A DNA stretch of 64,000 nucleotides from Actinernus sp. WN-2022 (lineage: Eukaryota; Cnidaria; Anthozoa; Actiniaria; Actinernidae): assembly GCA_030867875.1 (NCBI GenBank), contig JAOWCC010000041.1, positions 177,218 to 241,217 on the forward strand, in the 5' to 3' direction. Shown here piece by piece: positions 35,635 through 46,642 of the stretch (positions are counted from its first letter, which is position 1; each line of letters begins with the position of its first letter). The notes beneath the pieces are model-generated. The model was not told where the DNA came from and did not search any database. It was given only the letters and a program-made list of their open reading frames with translations. The position numbers and the translations under genes were made by a program.

Positions 35635-35985
35635 ATAAAGTGGGAAAGGGTAAAATCCTTTTACGCAAGACATCAACCACATCTAAAAGTATTGGCCTAA
35701 CTTGGGCTGTCCAGCAGCCAAATACGACGAACATGACGAAAGATGAGATCCTCACCAATAACTCTGTTAACTACACGGAGTCAAGACCTTTGTCATTCTA
35801 TCGTATTGACTATGAAACCACTGGCGGATTAAAGTGGAATAAAACATTCCAGGGTGATAGAGACGAGTTGACAGGTCTACAGCCGTATACCATATACCGT
35901 GTTGTGGTGACAGCCCTTGGTGACAAAACTGGTAATAAAAACATGCTTACATCACTGCCCGTCTTCCTTTACACAGATGAAGAAG
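35635..35985 (+). CDS. WAP-FN3 secreted protein, exon 5 (FN3 domain 3, type C)
   Basis: The exon is ACAACAG to GAAG|GTAAGA, 351 bases, phase 1-1. The frame shows the B-strand SIGLTWAVQQ and the tail LQPYTIYRVVVTALGDKTGN, both FN3 landmarks. A long, N-glycosylation-rich insert (NTTN, NNSVNYT) lies between them. The nearest relative in the gene is exon 9, which is shorter by 81 bases. It ends in the acidic TDEEG, a linker seen after several of these domains. Confidence 0.9.
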
Positions 35986-36218
35986 GTAAGAGATTGATTA
36001 TAGCTATCCATCGATGTTTTAAAATGTCGATGTTAAGAAAAAAAAGCAACCCAAACTGACAATTTGACATGAAAACACGCACCGTTATTAAGAAAAATGT
36101 GAAAGAGAAGAACAGGTTAACTTAACTTAGAAAAGTAATAAATGACAAACAAATATGAGAGACAACTTCAAAAGAAATAATTATGTTATATTGGTATGTT
36201 TCTTTATCTTGTGTGCAG

Positions 36219-36527
36219 TTCCGAGTGTTCCTGTTCGTATCAAGTTACTAAAGAAGACATCGACAAGTATTCGTATTTCCTGGACTCTAATCGACGACAG
36301 GTCGTTCCAAGGAATTCCTGTTGGTTATGCTGTCCAATATAAAAAGGTTGAATCGCAAATGAATTCTGGTATATATCAGATGATCGAAATGTTTAGCAAA
36401 GAGGTGAATGAGACGCTAATAGAAGATCTGCATCCCTTTACGACATATATGATTGCAGTAGTTGGACGGACGGCGAAAGGCTTGGGCCCTAGCGGCCTAG
36501 AAATCAACGTTACGACAGACGAAGAAG
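36219..36527 (+). CDS. WAP-FN3 secreted protein, exon 6 (FN3 domain 4, type D)
   Basis: The exon is TGTGCAG to GAAG|GTGATT, 309 bases, phase 1-1. The reading is a canonical FN3: VPSVPVRIKLLKKTSTSIRI, SWTLIDD, then VGYAVQYKK and LHPFTTYMIAVVGRTAKGLG. It closes the first A-B-C-D block. Exon 10 is its closest match (VPSAPAHL, LKPFTKYSIEVCGFTKKGNG). The following intron is 6.5 kb and holds a complete but broken retroelement. Confidence 0.93.
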
Positions 36528-37264
36528 GTGATTTAAAACCTCATTGTAACATGTCAGTAAACTATTCATATTAATTTTAAGTCAATATTAGCATACATAT
36601 ACAGAAACATATAAAGGTAAACATAAAAATACACACACATACATAGGAATAGTGCCTTTATTTTCCAATTTGTACCTATAGAATGAAGGAAAATGTATTT
36701 TGTGTCCAAAATATGTTTAGCAACAGAAACATAAAACGTGTAAGAGCTCTATAAACAGTTTCTAAAATCTTTTTATAGTGCACACGTATCTGCTCTTAAT
36801 GAGTACATGATTTAATTTATGACAGCTATTCTTCCTTGTTGTATTCTCTGGTAATGTGTTGTACCCAGTCTAGCCGTTTGATTTCCTTCATTTCCGTTTT
36901 ATGGAACTTTTAATGGAGATGCATATTTATAGTTGTTTATGCCTTCCCCCTTCCTTCAAAGCGTAATACCCAAAGTGCTGCATTCACTGAGCCTGTTTGC
37001 TGGGCAAGATACTATAACTCACATACAGGCATGATTTGGAGAAATATCGCTATGAGCCAAAGCCCATAGCCGCTTTTAATAAAAATGACCATTTCAATAG
37101 TAATTAGTTACTTATTTACAAATGTTGATCTAATCATTTTTTTGCCCAGTAAAGGTGAGGGCAAGGAAAACGCCAAAAGCATCACGATGAAAGAAGTGAT
37201 GCTGCCCCACCCCAGGCGAATGCAGTACTGGCAAATGTCTCATGTTGATAATATGATATTAATG

Positions 37265-37660
37265 GCCTACTGGTTGCCCCTTCCAACCATTTAGTAGAAA
37301 ATAAACAATAGAATACTGATTGCTACTGGCCTAACAGAACGGTTGCCCTTGCTAACCATTCAGTATAAAATAGATGATAATATAATTGCTACTGCCCTAC
37401 CTAACCATTTAGTAAAATAATAGATACTCCAATACGAATAACGTTGCAAGTAGCCTATAGCTAATAGACTGGTTGCCCTTGCTAACCATTCACTATAAAT
37501 TCTATAATATTGTCATGGCTTATAATTACTAGCCCAATAGAATGTAAGGTTACCACTGCTAACCAATTATTTGGACTAAGATAATAATATTGAAAACTAG
37601 TTATAAATCAAGTGGTTGCCTTAATGTGCTAACCATTTTCTGGGGTACGTAATAATAAAT
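37265..37660. repeat. Degenerate array, about six units of 66-78 bp, 3' of the recombinase gene
   Basis: ACTGGTTGCCCTTGCTAACC followed by ATT.AGTA.AAATA recurs near 37,270, 37,340, 37,391, 37,470, 37,548 and 37,613, with growing divergence. It lies just downstream of the recombinase stop on the minus strand, so it is probably the element's 3' untranslated region. Confidence 0.75.
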
Positions 37661-37753
37661 CCTACATTACAGTGTCACCTTTGCACTAATGGCCCTCATC
37701 AAGACCACTGTTTTATATAACTTGGCAGTAGGCAGACATGAATACGGAGAAGT

Positions 37754-38667
37754 TTAAGAAGCCAAACTAGAGACACGGATGTATTTTTGGAAGGCATTAG
37801 ACTTCCAACGCCCTAGAATTCTAATTTGTGCATCAGACATCCCCAGATCTGCAGCATGGGAGGCAGTTCCAATTCGAAAACTGTGTCCTTTGTAACGAGA
37901 GGGATCGAGTCCACAATGCTTAACATCCATAGAAAGCTGATCAGTGAAATTCACCCGATAAACTAGTGTGCCACCCACATCTACAAAAAGAGGACCAGGT
38001 GTTCTACCCCTCCTGGACAGATATTACAGGATTAGTTGGACCGGGCAAGAAACGGTCTGACGAGTTATTACTAACGAGAAGGGGCGTTGATTATAGTTAT
38101 GCTTGAAATCACGAAATGTGATTGTCAAAGCTGTAACTTCATTAGCTTGATTAAAAACTTTTGTCAGTTGATTAAGCTATAGAGGAGGAGTTGACACCTG
38201 CTGAGCTGTTGAAGTTAGTTCACCAACTCGTAGAAATGCAAAAAATGCCAGAGCACAAATAGCTTTAAATTGACATATTTGATATGGAGAACCAGCAAAT
38301 TGAGGTGCAGAGTTCACTAATCTAAATTTGGTAATCGGCTATCGAAACCTACACTTAGCTTTCCATAGCCTTTAAGCATTTGACTGATGTAAAATATTTT
38401 TGTGCGATCTGGGAAACCACCCAGCTTATGTGAGTAACCTAATGCAGAGATATAAGTATTCACCTTTGAAGGAGCGTAATGACGGTCAAACATGAAAGCT
38501 ATGAAAAGGCCCAATGTGGGTGATGCAATTGGTAATGTGAAAGCGAAAGAATTAGTTCTGAAAATGGTGTACAAGAACTCATTAAAGAGTCTCCATGCCC
38601 GCCTATAAGTTGGGATGGACGACGGTTGCAGGCTAGACTGCAACAACTTCGAAACTATAGCTGCCAA
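37754..38667 (-). pseudogene. Tyrosine recombinase of the DIRS/Ngaro-like element
   Basis: The N-terminal part (38,667-38,317) carries PTYRRAWRLFNEFLY, the SAM-like core-binding region. After a frameshift the catalytic half has FFAFLRVGEL (first Arg), KGHSFRIGTASHAA (His and second Arg) and LGRWKSNAFQKYIR (the Tyr nucleophile), so all four R-H-R-Y residues are present. The enzyme integrates circular element DNA in live copies without a target duplication. Only the frameshift between about 38,317 and 38,280 breaks it. Confidence 0.88.
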
Positions 38668-39024
38668 TTGCGGGGCTGCAGATGCTGGGGGATGTCTGTT
38701 GGATTGGAGTTCATGTGTGCTGGTGCCAGTAGTTTGAAGGCCTGCACCTGTCAGCGAGATAATGCCTCAGCCAAGGTATTCCGGATACGAGGAATGTGCT
38801 TTGCCTTAAAAACTATGTTATATTTCAAACAAACTAGCACCACATTACGGACGAGCAACATAAGAAATTTGTCCTTGCATGATTGCTTGTTGATGACATG
38901 TCAAGGGTCTCGTTATCCCTAAAAAAATACAACGATTCTTCAGGTTATGCATCAGTAAACAACTTGAGCTTTTCAGAACTGTACCAGGTATCATCAAGAA
39001 AAAATGTCTCCCATTCAAGTCAGA

Positions 39025-40369
39025 CTAAAAGGAAAGCCACACATTGAGGTCTTCTTTAACTTCCTTCTTGAGTCTAATGAAGTGGTATGGTGCCTGAATA
39101 CCTATTGTGAGGTCAATCAATCTAGGTAAAAATGCTCGACATGATACAATAACGGAACAAGCAAAATTTAACAAGCCTGTTAATGATTGAATCTCTTTTA
39201 GTGTAACATTTTTGGGGTGAAGAAATTCTGATAGGGCTTGAATGCATTTGTCAATCTTGTCACGAGGTAGGCGTGCTTCCAACGTGATTGAGTCAAGTTC
39301 GATGCCAGCAAATGAAAGTGTTGTGGAGGGGCCACATGTTTTTTTTCCTGTGCTATGGGAATGCCCAGATAGCTACATAAAGTTAGAAATATATCTAACT
39401 GGACCTGACAAAACTGAACAGTAGGAGCCACTATGAGAAAATCATCCAATAAATGTAGTATACTATTAATCTTGAATGCTTATCTGGGCAATCCATTCCA
39501 CTGCGGTTCTAAATGGTATAGTAGCAACTGTCTAGGTTATTACTAGTTTCGGATTACCTGTGTCCCGACCCATAAGCCTCATCGGGGCGGGCGAACACGA
39601 GGGTTCAGGATTCCGCGACAAGGTTGTACCTTTTCTTATTGGTCAACATTAATTGCAAGATTTATACCATCATTAAGTACTCTAAAGATTCATTTCAACT
39701 GTAAGTTACGGTCATGGAAATGAGAGGCAAGTAAAGTGTTGATTTAACTGTGGAAAAGCGTCTTCATTCAACCTCGTTCGTGATAACAAAAACAACTACG
39801 GCAAACATACGGCTACGGCGAACCCTCGCACGGCTACAGCGGTACTGAAGGTTTCGAATGTTTTACAAGCAGTGGAACATCCCATGGGCATACACCGATC
39901 ATAATAATATAGTCCCCGCCATTGGATATCCAGGAAATTGTAATCCTGAGCGAATCGGTATGATACGGAAGGCATTTTTAATGTCAGTTTTTGACAGAAA
40001 ACAGCCAGGGCCCTCAGACTTAATAAGGCCAATTGCATCGGCAATGTTACCATATGACACCCTGTTGTGATCAGAGGATATGCCATCATTAATCGATGAT
40101 CCTTTGGGAAAGGGTAAATGGTGGATCAACCGAAATTCGCCATGTGACTTCTTGGGAACAAGCCCGAGAGGAGAAACCCTGAGAACAGAGAAATGTGGGG
40201 ATTGGAAAGGACCAGCCATCCTATGAGCATCGAGTTCCTTTTTTAGCTTAGTATCAACTATCTCTGGGTGCTGTATTGCCGAAATTAAATTATTGGCTTT
40301 GAATGTGTGCCTAGGGCCCTCATATTGCAGACGAAAACCATTAGTAAAGCCAGAAGCCAGGAAATCCAC
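39025..40369 (-). pseudogene. Reverse transcriptase / RNase H of the DIRS/Ngaro-like element, interrupted
   Basis: The frame shows FSVLRVSPLGLVPKKSHGEF, FRLIHHLPFPKGSSIND and KTDIKNAFRIIPI (the first catalytic Asp), then MGCSTACKTFETFS. It is cut by a 336-base insertion (39,508-39,843) and resumes with HLLDDFLIVAPTVQF, which carries the catalytic DD. The connection region follows (IQSLTGLLNFACSVIVSCRA). GCGGT flanks the insertion on both sides. Besides the insertion, the frame is broken at several points downstream. Confidence 0.88.
39508..39843. mobile_element. 336-bp insertion in the RT gene, 5-bp target duplication GCGGT
   Basis: GCGGT stands at 39,503-39,507 and again at 39,839-39,843. 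Removing the insert with one GCGGT brings the two halves of the RT frame back into phase, so these are the exact ends. The insert has no terminal inverted repeat that I can see and no long frame. A GGTTCGCCG word near the minus-strand start recalls a Pol III B box, so a SINE is possible. Confidence 0.7.
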
Positions 40370-40372
40370 AGT

Positions 40373-41491
40373 TTACTGCTCATACCCAGACAAAAGAAAA
40401 AGAAAATGCTCAATTATTACGGGCGTTGGAAGGTCGTGACTTGCCAACCAGGGGAGGTTTGTTCGAAAATAGCTTTGAACCACGAAAATTACATTTTGTG
40501 ACTGGATGTGCACCATCACATTTGAAGCACGAATGCTTAAATTGGCAGCCAGAACAGGGCGAACCCCCATGGTACTTGTAACAATACCCCGGTGGAGAAG
40601 CAGGGCGTCCAAATCTGTTAGGGTTAGCATTGCCTGACTGCATGGGGCCCAGATTGTGGTTAAACTGGGGGCTACGATTCTGTGGATACTGAGACCGAAG
40701 CCACAGTTCAACATGTATATCTCACCAGGGTAAGGCACTGGCTTAAAAAAAACGAAAGTTATCATCATAAAAATGCCAATGTTGTCCCCTGATGGCCAAG
40801 TCCCTAATAATGTCACCATATTTCATGAGGGCTGGTTCCTCATTAGGATATTTGGAGGTGTAAACTCCGACAAAGATATGGAAGGCGGCCATCCAAACAT
40901 CAATTGTACTAATCTTTTTAGGCCTGCTGGATGGTTCTAGTGAGAGACATGGTGCATTGCCCCGTTCGGCGTTGCTAATACAAATCAGGATTTTTTTTTT
41001 ATCCAGCATAGGACTTCCCAGAAGAGAGCCAAAATCAGTGTAATCACCATTCCATATCTTTGCCTGGAGTTTAGATGAGATCCTGGCAATGTGCTCACCT
41101 GACATGGCAAAATGTGCAGCATCTACAGAGCCTTGTACAATAGATGCTGCAAATGTCCCTGGGTAATTGGCAAAGCCCCGAGGGGGACAACCGAAATAGC
41201 TATAGCTGCTGCATCAGCCTCTGGACTGATATAGGGAAGTGGCAGAGAAGCAGCACTTGTTGAGGTACCAGACGAATTGGTGACTGGCGGTGCAAGTCTC
41301 TTTGCCACTTCCTCCGTAACTGTGGAGACCAGGCGGTCGAAGAAGCCTGGAGGAAAGGAGAATGCTGGGGCTGAGGTGGGCGGCTGAAGCTCGACAACTG
41401 ATTCCACCGATGGAATAGTGGACTGTGCGGGTATTGATACTGGTTCGAGTGCTGGTGTAGCACACCGTACACTTCGAATAGGCCTTGCCAC
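40373..41491 (-). pseudogene. Gag-like protein of the DIRS/Ngaro-like element
   Basis: The N-terminal part (41,491-41,123) is rich in Ser, Pro and Val with PGFFDRLVSTVTEEVAKRLA. After a shift comes MSGEHIARISSKLQAKIWNG and TIDVWMAAFHIFVGVYTSKY (41,105-40,743). A further shifted segment has CYKYHGGSPCSGCQFKHSC and CFKCDGAHPVTKC (40,643-40,410), a zinc-knuckle-like cluster. It would package element RNA. At least two frameshifts separate the parts. Confidence 0.8.
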
Positions 41492-41719
41492 CAGTGCCTA
41501 TTTGGCCCTAACAGATAGGCGTTTCAGTCGTTGGGATCGCTAGGGAGGCATGCTGCAACACAAAAATTTCCGGAGAAGAGGCAGAAACATAGCCCACGAA
41601 TAACAATTGATGAACAATAGAGTGATTGTTGTTGGCAGAATAGAAGAAATAAGTGGCAGGTCCAAGCCATGGCAGACAATGTCTGCCGCACCAGCAAGTC
41701 CCTATGTGCCACAATAAAG

Positions 41720-41915
41720 AATAATTCGAGGTCCGTACCCTCTAGAGAACTAATTCTCCAAAACATAATAATTCGAGGATCGTACCCTCTGATCTGGAGA
41801 ACGAATTCCCCAATACATAATTCGAGGATCGTACCCTCTGGAGAACGAATTCCCCAATACAAAATAATTCGAGGATCGTACCCTCTGAAGAACGAATTCC
41901 CCAATACATAATATA
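41720..41915. repeat. Four tandem units of 46-49 bp between hydrolase and gag
   Basis: ATTCGAGGATCGTACCCTCT with GAGAACGAATTCCCCAATAC starts at 41,724, 41,771, 41,820 and 41,866. ATTCGAGG...CCTCT and GAACGAATTCCCC make each unit partly self-complementary. It may be part of the element's leader region. Confidence 0.85.
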
Positions 41916-41968
41916 ACACACATTAACGATCAATAAATGAATACAAATGAGATACAAATGAGGTTCCC

Positions 41969-42575
41969 CTATAGATATTGACCCGATTGAATCAGGTGAA
42001 CACCATCTTTTGACAGGAAACCTTGGGAAAGATCATTGATCTTTTTATGGGACCACCAGAAACCATTAGGCAGAGGCTCCAGCACAACATTAAAATAATG
42101 ATTTAGCGTGTCGGCGCGGGCATTGAAATTTGAGAAGAACGCATGGTCTTGGGGAGTGCCACGCGGGAGCTTCGCAAACGGCAATCACGCTAACTGAAAA
42201 TCGCTCTCGCATCAAGCAAACGAAATCCTCGATCGCGGAACCGACAGTCTCGGGCCTCGTAGCACCCGATAAATCGTTGGTGCCAATTTCTAAAATGATA
42301 ATATCGGGGGAAATGTGCGAGATCACACCAAGGTCATATTCCTCTAGTGTTGGAACAGTACGCCCTCCAACACCGAACATATGAACGTTCACTGTCCCAA
42401 GTAATTTAATATTACAGTCTGTGCGAGCATCAAAGCACGATTGCAAATTCTGTTGCAGCCGCTTTACAAAGGAATGGCCGAGAATAAGGACTGTTGGAAT
42501 GTTAATTGCCATGTTAATGTAGTATGAATGGTAGCGTGATAGCGTGCCGTAGGCGTACAAATAGGCGTGAATCAA
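41969..42575 (-). pseudogene. SGNH/GDSL hydrolase linked to the DIRS/Ngaro-like element
   Basis: Minus-strand motifs appear in family order: VLILGHSFVKRL (block I, catalytic Ser), GVGGRT (block II Gly), LEIGTNDLSG (block III, G.ND) and, after a frameshift near 42,130, FLSKDGVHLIQSGQY (block V, Asp..His). SGNH enzymes cleave esters on lipids or sugars. Some Ngaro-type and LINE elements carry such a domain for an unknown reason. Here it lies upstream of gag, separated by the small array. It could instead be the remnant of a different element. Confidence 0.82.
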
Positions 42576-43008
42576 AATGTCTCAATTAAGGATGAAACAT
42601 CGCGACAAAAATAAGATAAACTTAATCATAAAGTTGTATTGTCCCTCATATGAATAATGATACACAACAGGGGAGTGTGAAATAAACGAACAATTTTCTT
42701 ACCTTGTTATAATTATTTTCACACGTCCTCTCTCGATGAGAAATCAAAGAGAATGACTGACAAACAACCGCCAAATGTCATATGATCATTCTGTATCCCA
42801 TATAGGGTGGTCCATTATAATGACACTTGTAACCCCAAGGAGCCTACAATATGGCATTGTGTATGAAATACCAAGCATTTAATAATTAAAGTCAGAAGGA
42901 GGAAGGCATAAAATTCCTATTCGCAAGCAAATATTTTATTTCTCTATGTGGCTTTTGTACTTTCATGTCACGGTGCATGCACTAACAATTTCTGTTGTCA
43001 ATTTCAAG

Positions 43009-43299
43009 TGCCAAGTAAATCACCACAAGATATACGAGTAGCTGCTGTCACCCCCACATCGGTGTTCCTGAAATGGAATCAAGTACCACTTAGTCATCGA
43101 AATGGTAAAATTATCAAGTACGAGGTAGAATACAAGAAAACTGGCGAAAAAGAACCCAAGCTTAAAGTGGTACCAGCTAACACAATAGCTCTTGTACTGC
43201 GCAATCTCAGTCCGTGCACAGAGTATCAGGTCGATATTTTCGCTTTCACGTCTATAGGAAGAGGGCCGTCCGCATCTAAGAAGATAGTTACTTCTAAAG
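43009..43299 (+). CDS. WAP-FN3 secreted protein, exon 7 (FN3 domain 5, type A)
   Basis: The exon is ATTTCAAG to AAAG|GTAATA, 291 bases, phase 1-1; the acceptor ends AAG rather than the usual CAG. The frame VPSKSPQDIRVAAVTPTSVF, LKWNQVPLSHRNGKIIKYEV and LSPCTEYQVDIFAFTSIGRG is a standard FN3 domain. NGKI..Y after the Trp strand is shared with exon 11 and makes both the A type. It opens the second four-domain block. Confidence 0.93.
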
Positions 43300-44459
43300 G
43301 TAATAAAATAGACAAATAGTTGTAAATATTTGTTATCCTATTTAACTCGTGGATGCGCGCAAGCGCAGAAACGAGTTGTTGGGGTTACGGGAAGGCGTGT
43401 CACTGACATAAAAACCCTATTACGCCACTGTTACATGTGATTTTTTCCGCTGTGATCTTGATTTGTATTTTTGTGAAAAGTGCGTCGTCTACCTTCGCCA
43501 TGTGTGAATGGTCTTTCCCGATACATACCGAAGACGACAAGGTATGTATAAATGGAGTTTTCAAAGAATTTGGAGGAAAAACGAAGCAGCTCTTCGTCTG
43601 TAGTTGATGTTGTTCAATTTAAACACAGGGTTCCTGTTTTAATCAAACCATTGATAAATTTATTTTATAAGTATATTATTATTCATTATATGCTGCTAAA
43701 TAATTTATACTTGTGAGACAGACGAGCTGCTGAGAAGAAGAACAGTTCATTTATAAATCGCAAGGCCAATATAATGAATACGAAATCAATTCACTTTCTG
43801 ACATAATGAGACCTTTATTTATAACACGAGGATTACCCTCAATGCTAGCAGAGGTTTCTCATCTTTTTTATCCTTTTCCCTGGGGCATTCCCCTGTTCGG
43901 TTTTCATTGTGTCGTTCTTGGACTGACTGAAATGGGAACAATCTAATTACAAATGCCTTATTTCCATCATTGTAAACGATAAACAGCTATATCCAGGCTA
44001 TGGATGCAAGATTTCCAACAGCTGTTAAATGAATCACCGGCAAGTATTAAGAATATGTTCGTCGCTTAGATAAATTGATCCTAAGGTTCAAACTTTACCA
44101 TGCCCATGTTTTGCTGAAGGCAATGAGCTTTATAAATGATTTATTGGAATAAACTATAACTATAAAACCATACCTCAGATGGATTTAACTGCATTTATTC
44201 GTGAAACAAATTTGCGCGAAAAGATGTACGTTTAGTAGATGTCACACTTCGGTCACACCGTTCACGGATCAAAATAAAAAGACGGAATCTAGTTTCAACA
44301 AGAAAAAAACAAAATTAGTCCGCTGCTGTAATCAAATATCATTTGCAACTACTTAGAACTACTTAGACATGTCAATAGGGTTTTTAACTCAACTAAAAAG
44401 GAATCAACGAGCCAGAAAACGTTTTCGTATCACAGAGGAACGAATAAAAAGATATTTAG

Positions 44460-45275
44460 TAAATTACGAGGAACAGCGGATATTGCGTGGTTCATATTCC
44501 TAGTATCGAGGATGCTGGTGGGATCGTTAAGGAAAAGGAACCACATTTCCCAACGAACTTTTGTAGTGTTTTAATAGGGATTAATTTGAATCGTAGGATT
44601 TCCTTTCGAAGACAGGAGAACTTCTGAATTCGTGTCGTCAGGTAAGACGACGGACCTTCTAATGGAGACACAGAAAGCCTAGAAATGCAACCTGTTATAA
44701 AGGGGTTATCTGAGATTTCTTGAAGTCGAGCGTGTAATCAAAAGAGATAAGAATATACGTGGAGATGCAATCTGCATCCAAAGCTGCCAGGGAGTTAGCT
44801 TCATCCATGATATGATGGGATCTAGGGTATAGGCTATAAACTCTCTGACATGTTCGTCATCTATATACTATGACAGAAGAACACCTAGAGACCTGATATA
44901 ATTTGTGCCTACTAAGCCAATGGTTTGGTGTAGATAAGCGGATAATTTCTATCCAAACGGCAGGGTAAGGGATGTAAAATACCAAGTATCCCATTGGAAA
45001 GAAGCGCAATTGCTGGCTATCATCCGTCCAGGAGTTTATAGTCATAGTCTGCCTTTTCATCATGTGTCGTTTGGACACCAGCATCTAGTTTGAAAGGTTT
45101 CTCAGAAGTCCAGAAGTTAGTATGGCACAGATCGAGGCAAAGTCTAGGTTTTGTAGGCTCAACGGTTAATGGTAGTACGATGAATGGGGAAGTCACGGGA
45201 CCACACATATCTAAAGGTATCACGGCACCTGAAGTAATTCTGGATAGAAGTAACCCTTGAATCTGTACCAATTAG
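44460..45275 (-). pseudogene. Reverse transcriptase remnant in intron 7 (DIRS-like)
   Basis: Minus-strand pieces read SPFIVLPLTVEPTKPRLCLD (45,271-45,020), then GTNYIRSLGVLLS, a stop, and YIDDEH (near 44,855-44,905), and FKLIPIKTLQKFVGKCGSFS near 44,560. YIDD is the catalytic palm motif. The pieces fall in order but in different frames with several stops. The motif style is that of DIRS-type RTs, and it is a separate, older copy from the one in intron 6. Confidence 0.65.
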
Positions 45276-45319
45276 ACATGGGTCATGCCTACCAACAACT
45301 CGAGTTAAGCTATTTACTC

Positions 45320-45510
45320 AAAGATACTGTTCCAGTATAACAGACTTCCTTGTGGAATGTCAAGTGCACCCGGTATTTATCAGAGAGTGGTGGAACACCT
45401 CTTACAGGGAATATATTATGTAGTAGTTAGAGTATACATATTGCGGTGTCTGATGAAAATAGAGAAGCATACATCACAAATCAAGTTCTAGACAGACTTT
45501 TAATAGTTAT
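45320..45510 (+). pseudogene. Gypsy-type reverse transcriptase fragment
   Basis: One frame reads YNRLPCGMSSAPGIYQRVVE, then HLLQGIYYVVVRV. This is the segment before the catalytic YVDD box in Gypsy RTs (..RLPFG.SSAP..FQR..). Downstream the frame drifts with substitutions where the DD pair should stand. Only about 50-60 residues survive. Confidence 0.65.
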
Positions 45511-45639
45511 ACACCGTTAATAGTTATACACCGTAGTTCGATGGCTACTGGCTTCATTCCGATAGCTATAAAATTCATAAAACAAATATCTGAAAACCTA
45601 TTGATACTGTTACATCTATGTCACATAATTAATTATTCT

Positions 45640-46190
45640 TTCTATACAGGAATTGTGGGGTCCCTCAGCAATCCATATTAGGATCAGTCCTGTTTCCTAT
45701 TTACATAAATTAAGTATACTATTTCACTAGGATAATCAATTTGTTGATTACATTATCTATTGGCATAAGAGCATTAATAAGTTACAGTGTTATATACAGC
45801 GGTACAGTTTTATATGGAGGAATCAGACTTCCTCCTCAATTTTAATGCCACTATTTATTATTCAACGCACATTGCGAGTCATGACTAATTTCCCTTCTAG
45901 AGCTTCTAGCAAACGTATTTCAAATTAATGTAATTAATAAGCAACAACTTGATAAATTAGCTTATCAATATCAAAACAATTTGCTGCCTGAAATCTTCTC
46001 CGACTACTTCAAGCTCAGTTCGACAGTATACAGCTACAACACACGTTCACTTGCTAATCAAAATCTATATTTCCCAAAATGTCGTCTGAATCATAGTAAG
46101 GTTAGTGTCAAATATTCTGCAGTTGCTAATTGGAAACATTACCTCTGATCTAGAGGTAAAACATATCCAACGTTACAAATGTTTAGACAA
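45640..46190 (+). pseudogene. LINE reverse transcriptase remnant, C-terminal half
   Basis: CGVPQQSILGSVLFPIYIN at about 45,654 matches the conserved CGVPQGSILGP.LF..YIN box of LINE RTs. From 45,915 a second piece reads YQNNLLPEIFSDYFKLSSTV, YSYNTRS and later VKYSAVANWKHYL, the usual C-terminal segment of CR1/L2-like RTs. The palm motif between them is lost. It inserted in the sense orientation of the host gene, upstream of exon 8. Confidence 0.75.
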
Positions 46191-46339
46191 AAGTAAACAG
46201 ATATCCGCTCACCTGTTTTAAAGTTAATCTATGTAATTTGTCTGTTCTAGCATGTACATGTTCTACCTTAAGCATTTGAACATTTAGGAGTACAATGAGT
46301 GGATCAGTTACAGTGTTCTTCTCATGCTTACATTTCCAG

Positions 46340-46642
46340 CTCTTCCGAGCAGCCCATATGTAACCAACACTGAGCTTCAAGTGGACAAGTGTAAAATCAA
46401 GTTGAAATGGACCTATCCTAAAGGCACTGCATGTCCTATCACGAGTCAGACAATATACTACCGACAGGTTCACTCCATGATCAGTCATACAGATTGGTAT
46501 GTCGAAACAATACGAGATGCACATACAAGGCAGCAAGAACTGGTTCTGATGTGTAACTCGTTCTACGACTTTATGATGACTGCATCCAATGATGTGGGAG
46601 AGACGAAAAAGGACAAGAGAAAATTGCGAACAATTTTGATCG
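46340..46642 (+). CDS. WAP-FN3 secreted protein, exon 8 (FN3 domain 6, type B)
   Basis: The exon is TTTCCAG to ATCG|GTAATA, 303 bases, phase 1-1. KCKIKLKWTYPKGTACPITS and LMCNSFYDFMMTASNDVGET repeat the three cysteines and the FYDFM..ASN.. ending of exon 4, three bases shorter than this exon. The two are clearly paralogous, more similar to each other than to adjacent domains. The fold is FN3, with the B-strand Trp present. Confidence 0.92.

Larger units (their letters stand above)
37200..42600 (-). mobile_element. DIRS/Ngaro-like tyrosine-recombinase retrotransposon in intron 6
   Basis: On the minus strand the order is SGNH hydrolase (42,575-41,969), a short tandem array, gag with zinc knuckle (41,491-40,373), reverse transcriptase with RNase H region (40,369-39,025), tyrosine recombinase (38,667-37,754) and a 3' array (37,660-37,265). 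RT plus tyrosine recombinase, with no integrase, defines the DIRS order; a hydrolase ORF points to the Ngaro-like group. Terminal split repeats were not resolved. Frameshifts in most ORFs and a foreign insertion in RT show that it is inactive. Confidence 0.85.

Noticed and set aside
41720..41915. Evenly spaced repeats that could suggest a CRISPR array
   Set aside because: Units are head-to-tail without unique spacers, in animal DNA inside a retroelement; the same holds for the other arrays in the window.
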